DNA of 64,000 bases from the NCBI GenBank assembly GCA_963920765.1, contig OY987243.1, positions 26,903,419 to 26,967,418 of the forward strand, in the 5' to 3' direction. Positions 36,995 to 47,681 of this stretch are shown one piece after another. Numbering within the stretch: position 1 is the stretch's first letter; the number at the start of each line of letters is the position of its first letter. The notes beneath the pieces are model-generated. The model was not told the origin of the DNA and ran no database searches. It saw nothing but the letters and a program-made list of their open reading frames with translations. The stretch comes from Ulota crispa. Its lineage: Eukaryota; Streptophyta; Bryopsida; Orthotrichales; Orthotrichaceae. Both the position numbers and the translations under genes were made by a program.

Positions 36995-38675
36995 AATTAT
37001 AGTTTGGTTGCTCAGGAAACTTTGAGACCTTGCTGATGGCAAAGATTTAAGTTTAAATTTTTTTGGAGAAGTTGTGGTCTAAAGATAGCTTCACTGTTCA
37101 ATATAAATGTCTGCCGTATTGCATTTCAATTGTTTTTGGTGAAAGCTAATCTGCAAGCATACTCTTGCGCATCAAAAAGTGTGATTAATAGTGTCATTAA
37201 AGAGCTTATGACAAGCTACCATATTGGAAAGACAAGCAACAAGTTGAGAAGAAAGTGAAGATTACCCTTGGGTAGTGAGGGCTTTTCATTGAGAATTTAT
37301 CATCTAACAAAATGTAAATGTGTTTTTGTGCTAATTCCACTTGAAATGTTTTTGTTGTACAAATTAGAATTCATTCATGCTGAATTTTCTTTCCTTCATA
37401 GTGATTTTTGGTCAATACTTGGAGTTTAAACATTTTCTTTGTATTATGGGGTAATTTTTTGAGACTTGTATTGAAGGCTCATTTGTGAATTTGTGGTTAT
37501 GAATTTGGAAGGGGGTCAGTAGTTTTGAAATAAGATCTTACAAAACATTTTTTTTGCATTCATCAACATTCAATCACAAATATCTTAACATTTCTGTGGC
37601 TTCTTTAGAGTTTTTTTTTTTGGTGCGTCCTCTAAAAGCCTTTATAGTTCAAGATCCCATGATTACAATTTTGTTTTGATGTTTAACCCCTAAAGCCTTG
37701 AACACCCTTTTTTGGCAACATAGCAATTTTGGGCAGCTCACTACCAATGGGGTTTTCATTTTTTTCTTTGAAATTTTCACACATGACATGTCCAAGGAGT
37801 AGCTTTAAGGCCCAACACTATTCATAACTTTTGACTTTGTGGTTCAATAGTTATTGCATGATATGTAGTTTTCTTTGCTCAATTGGCATCCAAAAAACTT
37901 CTTTAAAAATTACGTTTTTGAATTTTGTTTTTTGAAATTGATTCTTTAGATTTACACATACTTGGGCTTTGACTCATTCCATTTTGATCAATGAGATGAA
38001 AGTTATGAGGAGATTTTGTTTGGAGGCAATTATGGATTCTCTACCCTAATATAACCTTTGGAGTCCATTAATTTACTCAATTTTCAATCTTTTAGAAAAA
38101 AAACAAAACCAAAAGATGTAAATTTTTCATTACAACATTACAACCATTGGGACTAGAGTTTTACATTTACATAATTAAATTCTTAACAATTTAGTGGTTT
38201 GAATCATTCTCTACTTTGTTTTACTTAGCACTTTTTTTCCATGTGTTTTACAATTCCAAATGATTTGATAATTTTCAAGTATGTACCCAACTTACTTTGA
38301 AGAAAAATCCAAAAATTACAACCATTTTGGAATTTTTTTCATACAAATATGACCTTGCAAAGTGCAGTTGCCCAGATTTTTGCAGATTTTGTCATTTCAA
38401 ACTAAAATATGTAACAATCTACATGGTGAAAACTCATGAATTTATTTCACATCTTTTGATATTAGTATAGTACAAGACCTTATGGCTACATTTATCAAAA
38501 AAGTTATTTTTCTAAAATTTGGTACTTGTACTAGAAATGGCAATATTGGAGCAATTTTGGTGAAAAATTGAGCTTAGTATTTTAGGGGTTATTAATGATC
38601 TTACAAGGACAATTCAAAAAACTCAAAATTTCCTTCCAAGAACAAGGAAAAAACCCTTGGGCATTTAGGGATTAA
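36995..38675. mobile_element. Reversed P1 element split by a P5 insertion
   Basis: Sequence from about 36995 (CAGGAAACTTTGAGA) resembles P1 in reverse orientation; its true left end is lost. The right end is CCTTGGGCATTTAGGGA-TTAA. A P5 element lies inside at a TTAA, between GATGT and TAATGATCTTAC; both are contiguous in the uninterrupted P1 at about 4255-4275. Confidence 0.7.
37683..38593. mobile_element. TTAA-type element, family P5 (about 911 bp)
   Basis: TTAA-CCCCTAAAGCCTTGAACACC at the left; right end TTTTAGGGG followed by TTAT, a one-base change from the expected TTAA (38590-38593). Its left-end sequence is shared by both arms of the foldback at 55765-56167. Non-coding. Confidence 0.7.
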
Positions 38676-39090
38676 CCCTTAAAAGACCAAGTTACTATAA
38701 TACATATTATGTACATTGTTGTATAACTGGCATTTGCTACCAACAAAAAGTTTTAATTTGGGATCTTGATTACGTATAGAAGAAAATTGTCAGAAAACCG
38801 TATTCCACTTAACAAAAAATGTGAAGTTGATTGTGTCGAGTTCTCTATTTCCAACGTAATTTTACGTTGGATACAGAGAACTCAACACAATCAACTTCAC
38901 ATTTTTTGTTAAGTGGAACACAATTTTTTGACAATTTTCTTTTAGGTACCTCACTAGAACAATATTGATCTACATTCTAACTTCTTTATTGATCTCAAAT
39001 GTAATAAAGGTGTGGATGCACTCCAAATACAAGAAAAATACCCCGTATTGTAATGGTCACTAAAAGGTTGCTCGGTCGTTCAAGAGTTAT
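38672..39090. mobile_element. TTAA-type element, family P6, with an inserted hairpin
   Basis: Starts TTAA-CCCTTAAAAGACCAAG, sharing its TTAA with the end of the preceding P1, and ends GGTCGTTCAAGAG-TTAT. Minus the hairpin insertion it is about 240 bp, matching each half of the inverted dimer at 56164-56620 (for example GATCTCAAATGTA, CCGTATTGTA). Confidence 0.65.
38781..38940. repeat. Near-perfect hairpin, 79-bp arms, 2-nt loop
   Basis: AGAAAATTGTC at 38781 pairs with GACAATTTTCT ending at 38940; pairing continues through CACTTAACAAAAAATG / CATTTTTTGTTAAGTG to CCAACGTAA / TTACGTTGG with only TT between. A few mismatches, mainly in the outer third. Most likely a foldback MITE inserted in P6; a small-RNA hairpin is an alternative. 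Confidence 0.8.
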
Positions 39091-40187
39091 GGCAATCTTC
39101 AACATAGCAGCAAGGAAGAAACTCAAACATGTTTTGTCCAGTTTCTCCTAAGCCCTAAAAAGAATCCTGCATCACATCGATATGTTATTGAACGGGAACC
39201 ATCTCTAGGATATCTCATCATATTGGGTCTTCCTCCAAACAAGTACGACGACAATAAAAAATGCAATTGTTCATATTTATATTCCTTATGACAAAATTAA
39301 AGATTTCATAAAAGGGCAGAAGTATGAAGATATCTCAGCAATTGCTAAAACCAAAAGAAAAAGGACAAAGAATAAAGGCCTTTCTTTCTCTCATTCATTA
39401 AACACATTTGGTACAAGTGTGCATACAGACATAAGACCACAGGCATGATCTTGCTCATTCCAATCCAAAAAGATGTGGATGTATTACTAAAATTTCTATC
39501 GATCAATTACAATGCAAACTTGCTTGTTGTTTCTTTGATTTTTGATTTCAATTGTTTTCTTTTTATTCCTAGCCAATATGGAAGTTCACAACAAGTTGTG
39601 GAGACAATTTACGCTAAAAAGTGCATTTAGGTTGTCCCACATTAGTTCCTTGACATTTTACATTGTATAAGTATTTATTGATACTACAATCATTTTCATC
39701 AATAATTACTACAATAATCAATTTTTAATAACAATAAGGACTTGACAACAACAACATTGCAAAAAAACAACTTAGCATTGCTTTGGCTATAAACCATGCA
39801 CAATTCTAATATCTAAAAAGTTGCATGCTTTCAAATGGCCAAACAATGAGTCATGAGGAGCGCTTTTTTTGTGGCAAAAAACTACCTAAATCTAATCTCA
39901 ATTTATGATGGGCTACCATACTAGTACAAAAATTAGGTGGAAAAATGGATGAAATTGCCAAATCCCTATCTAAGCAAACACTAGGATTGCTAAAATTTGG
40001 ATCAAAATTACTAATATTAGTACATTTTTTGAATGAACATCTACATGTCAGTGCTTCTATCCAATTCTCTTCATTTCTCCCTTACATGCTTGCATTGTTG
40101 GGTGCATGTTATTTTACCAAAAAAAAAAAAAAACTTGGTCATGATGTAACTCTCTAGGGTAAGGCAATCTAGTTGTCAAGGGCTAGT
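39091..40187. other. AT-rich intergenic DNA with repeat fragments
   Basis: Contains GCATTTAGGTTGTCCCAC near 39623, which recurs near 41142 with a partner-like end near 41400, so part of an unresolved MITE family. No gene seen. Confidence 0.4.
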
Positions 40188-40562
40188 GTGAATTGACCCC
40201 CTCTTTGCCCTTTTCTTGGATGAATGGGATCACCGGCTCAATCTATTGCTTTATGAGTTTGTGGGGTCAGGGTGCAAAAGTTTTGCATTTTCACATTTTC
40301 AAAAAAATTGAGAGTTTGAAAATTACAATAAAAAGATTGAATTTGAAAAATTTCACTCCAAATTTGGATTTAGAAAACTTGGTTTAATCAAAAACCCTAA
40401 AGGAGGATACACTTGAACAAAAATAGGGAGCAAATTGTTACATTACCTTTCCCTATAAAATTGTAGATTGTTTCTACCTTGGCCAAAAAAACATGGATGT
40501 GCAATGGATAAACCCCTGAGGCCCATTCATTCTAATTGAGGGCAATGAGGGGTCAATTCACC
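40188..40562. mobile_element. MITE with GTGAATTGACCCC ends (about 375 bp)
   Basis: Left end GTGTGAATTGACCCCCTCTT then TGCCC; right end GGGCAATGAGGGGTCAATTC then ACC. About 20 of 23 terminal bases pair. No clear target duplication. Confidence 0.65.
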
Positions 40563-40580
40563 TTGGCTATTGTTAAAACA

Positions 40581-41086
40581 AGGGAAAATATCAAAAATGC
40601 CCCTCAATTCTTTCAAAATATCAAATATACCCCTATATTATCTGAAATATCAAAAATACCCCTGGTTTTGTGTCAAAATATCAATTATACCCCTAGTTAT
40701 CTTCAAAAACAACTAGTTTTCTTAATTTTCTTATGCCTTTTTACTGAAAATTTTGTAAGTCACATTTGCACCAAAGGCAGTGACAAAGATTAGTCAATAC
40801 ATGCCCACAATAAACTTAAATGCAAAAACCCTATATTAAACTTGCCTCTAAGATTTGACTTGTAGGCAACTTGCATCTAGATTTTTTAATTTTCATTGGC
40901 ATCCCAATATTTACAAAATTTGTTCTAAAGAAACACAAAATACTAAAGATTTTAGATGCTTTCAAAGACAACTAAGGGTATAATTGATACTTTGACACAA
41001 AACTGGGGGTATTTTTGATATTTTAGATAATACAAGGGTATATTTGATATTTTGAAAGAACGGAGGGGCGTTTTTGATATTTTCCC
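40581..41086. mobile_element. Long-TIR element built of ATATCAAAAATACCCCT units (506 bp)
   Basis: Two inverted arms of about 115 bp (from 40581 and up to 41086), each made of four degenerate copies of AATATCAAAAATACCCCT. An 8-bp direct repeat flanks it: TTAAAACA (40573-40580) and TTAAAATA (41087-41094). 8 bp suggests hAT, but the ends are not diagnostic. Confidence 0.75.
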
Positions 41087-41425
41087 TTAAAATAACCTAA
41101 ATGCAACTATTTGGTGTAAATGCACTACACTAAATCATGCATTTAGGTTGTCCCATAGTAATTTCTCAACATTTCACACTATTTAAATAATTACCAAGCC
41201 CAAAGTAACTTTTGTCAATAATTATTGTGATAAATAATGGAGGAAGCACGCAAAGGTTGGGCATAGCAACAAGCACCACAACCAAGAAGCAAGGAAGTTG
41301 GAACTTTAGACAAAATTGGAAATTATTGTAGCATAAAGAGAGTTGCATGTCCCTCCAGATGACCAAGAGTGAGTCATGAGGTAACTTTGCCAAAGTAAGA
41401 CAACCTAATTGTTGAGGCAACCCAA

Positions 41426-41894
41426 GAGCATCTCCACGTGTACAAGGAAACATTGTTTTTGATACGCTTTTGGATGAAAAAGATGCCCTTGATGCTTGGA
41501 CATGTCAAAAGATCCTTTAATACTCTGCAAAATTTATAATTTTCTAGTGCAAGGCTACTCCTCTAAACACCACTAACACCATATTCATAAAATTGGGAAT
41601 TTTGTAACATTTTGGGATTAAGGTGACCATCTTAAATTGAGCATTAGGGTACAACTTGAGAATCTAATTTTTTCAATTTAATGAATGTGGCGTTCACTCT
41701 TTTTGGGTCAATTAATAGGTTGAGCCATAGGCAATGATGGAGATTCTATCTACTTTTTCAAGCAAGGAGGCTTGTTATTGATTGAGCACTATTTTGAATA
41801 GTTGCAAGGGTGGGGAAATTACAAATCAACACGCTGAAGTAAAGCAGGGGCGTTTCTCCTAGGATGAGAAACCATTGGTGTGGTGGAGATGCTC
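41426..41894. mobile_element. MITE with GAGCATCTCCAC ends (469 bp)
   Basis: GAGCATCTCCAC at the left and GTGGAGATGCTC at the right, perfect 12-bp inverted repeats, flanked by CAA on both sides. These ends are common in plant MITEs. Immediately after it, AAATGCACTATTTAGTGT is repeated nearly three times (41896-41950). Confidence 0.75.
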
Positions 41895-41950
41895 CAAATG
41901 CACTATTTAGTGTAAATGCACTATTTAGTGTAAACGCACTATTTCATGTA

Positions 41951-43003
41951 CTTTTTGTGAGAAAACCCTATTTTAGGAGGAAGAGATAGCATATAATTAC
42001 TTGGTGAATTTTTGCCTAAATCTTACCTTGAAAGAGTGCTAGCAATCTTTACACTAAGAAATCCATGTGAAAAACTCGATGAAATCGCTAGATCTCTCCT
42101 AGAGTAGAATTTCAATTCACTAGGTTTTGGATGAAAGTAGCTTACATTAGCAGTTGTTTAGATGAACTTGTATCTATCACTCATTTTTTCCAATTTTAGC
42201 CAAACTTTCCTTACTTGCTTGCAATCTGAGATGCAGGTCGCTCTACCTTGACAAAATCCAAATTAAACCTTGGGAGATTTCTTTTTTTTGGATTTTTTTT
42301 GCCTAAATCTTACCTAGAAATGACAATGGCGACCATCACACTAGAAAATTTGAATGAAAGACTAGATGAAATTGCCACGTCCCTCCTTATGCAGAAACCT
42401 AGTTTGCCAGATTTTGAATGAATGTAGCTTATATTAGTAAATGTATTGGATGAACGTTCACATATCGTTCGTTTATTCCAAATTTAGCCAAATTTTCCTT
42501 GCATGTGTGCATTTTGCGGTGCGAGTCGCTATTAGGTAGTGTGCTCATAAATTGTCCATCTAAGGGTTGAAACTGAATTTTGGGGAGGTGAAACTTCTTA
42601 AACTATTTTTCAATAAATTTTCCCTAAAAGACAAGAAGAATTGACTCTAATGCAAGTTATTTCATATTTTTTGAAACTTTGTGGAATTACTTCTGAAATC
42701 TTGAAGGCCATAGGTCTCTAAAACCGCCCACCTCATCAAATGTACACTGATTGGACATTTTGAAAACCTATGAAAAAATGCATGTACAGCAAGGGTACAT
42801 TTGAGAAGGTGGGTGGTTTTAATGCCTGGACGGTTTATGGGCAAATTACCTTACCTTGACAAATAAATTGAAAAAAAAAAAAAAAAATTGCCGTGGGAAG
42901 AGAAGAAGAAGAAAGAAAAGAGGTGAAAGTAATCTTCTCTCCAAAAGTGCGAGTTGTCATCGAGAGCAAGGGCTACTCAAAAAAAAAGGGCAACAAGTGA
43001 AGT
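41951..43003. other. AT-rich intergenic DNA with a small hairpin
   Basis: A hairpin at 42720-42821 pairs AAAACCGCCCACCT and AAATGTAC with their complements GTACATTT and AGGTGGGTGGTTTT. Otherwise no gene or paired repeat. Confidence 0.5.
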
Positions 43004-43006
43004 TAA

Positions 43007-43326
43007 GGGCCGGTTCAGACTGGGTCCCAAGTCCCAGTTCACGAAGTCTCACGAGAATGCAAAGTCCCATCTTTTTGGGCTAGAAAAGATAGGACTTGGG
43101 CAAAAAGATGGGTCGCCAAAATGCTAAATTCAATTTTGGAGTGAAGTCCCACTTTTTTTGACGTCAAAACTTGGAAAAGTGCTGCCATGTAGGCTCCATG
43201 TAAGTAAGTGGGATGTGGGACTTGGGACATAGTCTGAAACACAAAGTCCCATCTTTTACCTCTCTGCCAATGAGATTCTGAGATTTCAGTGGGACTTGGA
43301 ACGTGGGACGCAGTCTGAACCGGCCC
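43007..43326. mobile_element. Tourist-like (PIF/Harbinger-type) MITE (320 bp)
   Basis: GGGCCGGTTCAGACTGGGTC at the left and GCAGTCTGAACCGGCCC at the right, flanked by the 3-bp duplication TAA (43004-43006 and 43327-43329), as in PIF/Harbinger elements. GTCCCA/TGGGAC motifs recur inside. It lies just upstream of the GPAT leader and could contribute to its promoter. Confidence 0.8.
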
Positions 43327-44185
43327 TAAGCTTAATAGGCTTATCTTCACGCTCGCCGATCCTCCCCTCCGACTCCTCCTCCGACGCTTCAACCTCCGAG
43401 ATCGATCGATCGGCCATGAAACCTTCGCTCCCGCTCTCACTCTCACGCATGGCGCTCCTCCCGTCGTCATCATCATCGTCGTCGCAATCTCCAGCCACAC
43501 TCTTCTTCCTCTGCTCCTCCTCCGCCTCTGCCTCTGCCGCATCTCCTTCAGCTCTTCCCTTTCTCCGCCTGCTCTAAACTTAAGCTTAATTCCCTTCCCT
43601 TCCCCTGCCCTGCCTCCTCTTCATGTAAGCCAACTTCCAGCCTTAGGGCTTCACGACCAAAAGCCGATTCGTAATATTTTATTTGTTAGATTTGTAGAAC
43701 TTTATTTTAGTATTTCGTACTGTGATTTAGCAATGCCGATTCGTCATTTTTTATTGTTAGATTTGTGAAACTTTATTTTAGTATTTTTGTACTTTGATTT
43801 TGCAATGCCGATTCGTCATTTGTAATTGTCAGATTTGTAGATTATTTTGTTTAGTATTTTTTGCTTTTGATTTTGCAAAGCCGATTCGTCATTTTTTATT
43901 GTTAGATTTCAGTGTAGGATTTTATTTTAGTATTTTTTTTGCTTTTGATTTTGCCAGGGGAGAATTTCTCGCTTTTTTCCACCTTTTGTTTCTTTTAGGA
44001 GTCTGCAAACGAGCGAGCTTTCTTTTGGATATTTTGTTTTCTAAAGGGAGGAGAAAACAGTATTTGCTTTTGTCTTTGTTGATAGGTGTACACCGAGTGA
44101 GTGCAGGTGGTTGTGTGGCCCTGAGTAAAGAGTGTCGAGTGGTGTGCCTTTTGAGAGGGTCGGCGAGAGTCGAGAGTCGAGAGCT
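43327..44185 (+). promoter_or_regulatory. Promoter and long 5' leader of the plastid GPAT gene
   Basis: 43327-43620 is rich in CTCC and TCATCG motifs, like a plant 5' UTR. A GTAAGCC near 43624 could be a donor for a leader intron that would hold a tandem repeat at 43663-43955: a 72-73 bp unit, starting GCCGATTCGTCATTTTTTAT, present four times. The stretch 44040-44185 precedes the ATG. Start site and splicing cannot be fixed without transcripts. Confidence 0.5.
43663..43955. repeat. Tandem repeat, about 72 bp x 4
   Basis: Units begin GCCGATTCGT at 43663, 43735, 43807 and 43880 and share TTTATTTTAGTATTT and TTTGATTTTGCAA. Identity between units is high but indels occur. T-rich, in the likely leader intron of GPAT. 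Confidence 0.8.
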
Positions 44186-47100
44186 ATGGCGGGCATGGCC
44201 AGAACGGTGTGCTGGCCTGTGTCGCAGCAGCAGCAGCAGCATCATGTCAGGGGGAGTGGAATTAGCGCGACAAGCAGCAGCAACAGCAGCGGCAACAACG
44301 GCAACAGCAGCAGCAGCAGCAGCCATGCGTTGTTGAGAAGGTGTCCTGATCGATTGGACCGGTTTTTGCCGTTTGCCGTAGCCTTGCCGTCGCTATTATG
44401 GACGAAGCGCAGCAAGAAGGGGAACCTCGTGATGTCGAATGGAAAATTTCAGGAATTTCGAGGTCGTGCACGGGCAGTCGGCACGCAGGTCGGGGAAGCC
44501 ACTGCGGCAGGGTTGACGACGGAGACGGTGGCCGACCTGGAAGTTGACGGCCATTCCCGCAGTTTTGAAGGAGTTCAAACGGAACAAGGTGCTGGCCTTA
44601 TTCCATATCTGAAAGTGATACCTTCATTATAAACTTACAACCACGTAATGCTTACATCCTTTTAAAAAAAAAGAAAAATTGTTTCATTCTTTTAATTAAG
44701 AATGGTAAGAGAGAGATAAACATACCATTGATTACTCCTGCTCCAGGCTTTAGTGTATTTACTTTGGCTTTAGATATGGCACGCGAAGGAATTTGAGTTG
44801 AGGGGAGACCCCTGCCAAATCATTTTCTATTATCCTTTTTTCTGTGCCTATGCATCCGAGCTGTATGACCTGCACGGGCTTGAGTTTGTACGTGACCTAC
44901 ATGTGTTTCGAGGTTCAATGTGAGCTTCAAACTTAGTACATTTCTTTGGTTTTTTGGCTAGTGTGAGGGATTGGTTTGCTCTGCTCTTTTGTTTTGTAAT
45001 AAGGGAATGCTGTTTTGGCTGGAGTATCGTTTTAGCTGAGACACTTCGATTCGGAATGCAGAATTGATTCTAGCTATCTCCAAGGAGGTAGATTCAGGTC
45101 GATTGCCGGAGCGTGCTGGGGAGGGAATGAAAGAGTTGTATCGTAATTATCGAGACGCTGTAAGTTTCTCTGTACTTTGTAGAGCTAGGGGTAGCAGAGC
45201 AATTCATGATGCTAATATGTTGTTGTTGTTATTGCACGATGCCATACTGGTAAGATTTGTTGTTGAGTTATAGGATGGAGCCAGAAGGATTTTTCTTATG
45301 ATTGACGATGCATTGTGCAAGCAGGTAGTTTGTAGTGGCGTGGAGAATGCAATGGAAATTTCTGTACAGGTTATGTCAACCGTTTTGGATCGGATTCTTC
45401 TGCAGTTCGAGGTGCTTATATTATCGCCTGGTTCTTCTTTTGAGTTTTGATTTTTTTGATTTTTCTTTCCTACTGAAAGCACACACTTCAAGATGACGAG
45501 TTTTAGGAACTAAATGGCAATGTTTGATGGGTTGCATTCTTTGCAGAATCCGTTCACATTTCCAAATTACCACCCAAGGATGTTGGACCCTTATGATTAT
45601 TATGCGTTTGGTCAAAATTATGTGCGTCCTCTTCTAGATTTCAGGTAGGTGTTCGTTTGGGGTTCAAAGAGTAGCGGAGTCAAATCTGAAGTTGAGTTGG
45701 ACCGCTTGCTGAAGCTGTGGCGATTTGACCTTTCTTTGGTTTTGGACTACGCAGGAACTCGTACCTTGGTAACGTAGAGATCTTTGATCAGATTGAGAAG
45801 ACCCTGAAAGAGGTGAGACCGGCGACGACTTGGGTGCTCTGAAAACTATGGAATTTGTAATGCTGTTTGCACGATTGGATTATTGGCGTTGTGCTATTAA
45901 CAATTGTGAGTGCGCTTTCATGGCAGGGGCATAATGTTATTTTGCTATCTAATCACCAAACTGAAGCAGATCCTGCTGTGATGGCGTTGTTGCTCGAGCA
46001 CAGTCACCCTTACTTGGCAGAGAATTTGGTACTGTTTGGAATCTTTTGACTTGTCCTATATGTTCGACGCTTTTACTCTTTTAATGTATGTTACCTTTAT
46101 TAGGTCTAAACTTGGTGTTGTTCATTTGCCAGACCTACGTGGCTGGAGATAGAGTGGTGTTAGATCCCTTCTGCAAACCGTTCAGTATGGGCAGGCAAGT
46201 TCCATCTTACAATTTTAAAACATTGAGTTGCTTTCTGTGAACTTGCTAATTCAAGCTGGTGCCGTCTTAAGCTATCAACCCTTAAGTGCCCAAGCCATAA
46301 ACTGGAAGTTCACTTTGGAAGCTATTAGTCGATTACAGGAATTCCTAAACATAAATGTATTGTTCCAAAATTGTTGGACGTAATTTCTTCATTTTGTTTA
46401 CATGATTTGTTTCCTTGAAACTTACATGTTTTTATTTCGAATCCACTAGGTAAGGAAACGACCGTGTTTAGCAGTTTTTTGGGCACTTAGCGGGTAAAAG
46501 GCTTCTGTGCTATAGACACTTCATATACGGCAGGCCCTGTTTTTTCCGTAATCGCCAACATGTAAGAAAGTTGACCTACCCTTTCTGATTACGTGTGGTG
46601 ATGGAATTCAGGAACCTCTTATGTGTTTATTCGAAGAAGCGCATTAATGATGTGCCGGAGCTGGCAAAAATGAAATCCAGGGAAAACGCCAAGACGTTAC
46701 TGCAGATGTCAAAGTTGCTAAAGTAAGAACAATTCTCCTTTTTTTTTGCAGAGAGTTGTCTTCGTTTGATGTGTGTTTGGATCCGATTGTGCTGACTGCT
46801 GTAACTTTTGGTATGTATCTCCAGGAAAGGAGGTCAATTATTGTGGGTAGCACCCAGTGGTGGACGTGATCGCCCTCATGCAGAGACTAAAGAATGGTTT
46901 CCTGTAAGATCGCGAACAGGACATCTTATATCTGGATGCCTATTTGTGTGATCATGGAACGTAACCCTGGCTCAAGTCATTGAGTTAGGTCATGCCGGAT
47001 GAATTTGATGGCGAACACCAAATTATTTTAGTACCTGTCCACGACGTATTTGTCATATTTTCTAGTGAATTTTTTGTGCAGGCTGTATTTGAGCCTTCTT

Positions 47101-47681
47101 CAGTGGAGAGCATGAGGCGGCTTTCGGAAGTTGTGCGAGTGCCTACCTACGTTCATGCCTTAGCCCTAATATGCTTTGAAATTATGCCACCTCCTGTCCA
47201 GGTTAGTTCGCTTTCAGATCAATCTCATCGTGACTGTGATGGTATTTGCACTGAAGCACTTCTTACAAAGGCGTTTTTGTGTTATTCAAACCATGCTTCA
47301 GATTTAAGAAACCAGTCGTTGCAAATTTTTGTCGCAGGTGGAAAAGGAGCTGGGGGAACGAAGAGCAGTAGGTTTTAGTGGAGTTGGTCTAGGGGTTTCC
47401 AAGAGACTTGACATTAATTCGATTCCGAAGGATGATAGCAATCCTGATAGTGTGAGTTACTCTATCCCTTTGCCAAAATGAAAACAAAGTTGTACCAAAT
47501 CAGTGTATTGAATTTCCTTGACTGTGCAAACTCTTGGGTGCAGGTGAGGGATGCATACTCACTAGCGGCATGGACTGAGGTGAACGATATGTACAACGTA
47601 TTGAAAGCGGCCATTTACGGTGACCAAGGATGTGCCGCTGGCACAAGCTCCGTGATCTTGGCTCAGCCCTGGAGGGAATGA
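44186..47681 (+). CDS. ATS1: Plastidial glycerol-3-phosphate acyltransferase
   Basis: Twelve exons: 44186-44588, 45062-45159, 45325-45411, 45547-45644, 45755-45812, 45927-46028, 46133-46194, 46612-46722, 46825-46903, 47082-47201, 47338-47451, 47544-47681; 489 residues with all phases consistent. Residues 1 to about 110 look like a transit peptide with Q- and S-rich tracts (the S/Q/R-rich start suits a plastid target). The catalytic HX4D motif is in [10 protein letters not shown] (H258, D263); [22 protein letters not shown] and the C-terminal SQPW-like AQPW also match the plant plastid family. It transfers an acyl group from acyl-ACP to sn-1 of glycerol-3-phosphate, the first step of plastid glycerolipid synthesis. 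The ATG at 44186 is the first in frame; the frame is open upstream only through a GTG. Intron 7 has a GC donor (AG|GCAAGT at 46195) and carries a small transposon remnant. Confidence 0.96.
46275..46498. mobile_element. Degenerate TTAA-type element in GPAT intron 7 (224 bp)
   Basis: Left end CCCTTAAGTGCCCAA preceded by TCAA; right end TTGGGCACTTAGCGGG followed by TAAA. Inverted match of 13 of 15-16 bases. The ends resemble P1 (CCCCTAAATGCCCAA), and both flanks are one base from TTAA. It avoids the splice sites and branch region. Confidence 0.65.

Noticed and set aside
43286-43577. Serine-rich ORF upstream of GPAT
   Set aside because: Overlaps the end of the Tourist-like MITE and a CTCC-rich leader; no conserved feature.
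44132-44185. Upstream extension of GPAT
   Set aside because: Begins at GTG, with no ATG before 44186 in this frame.
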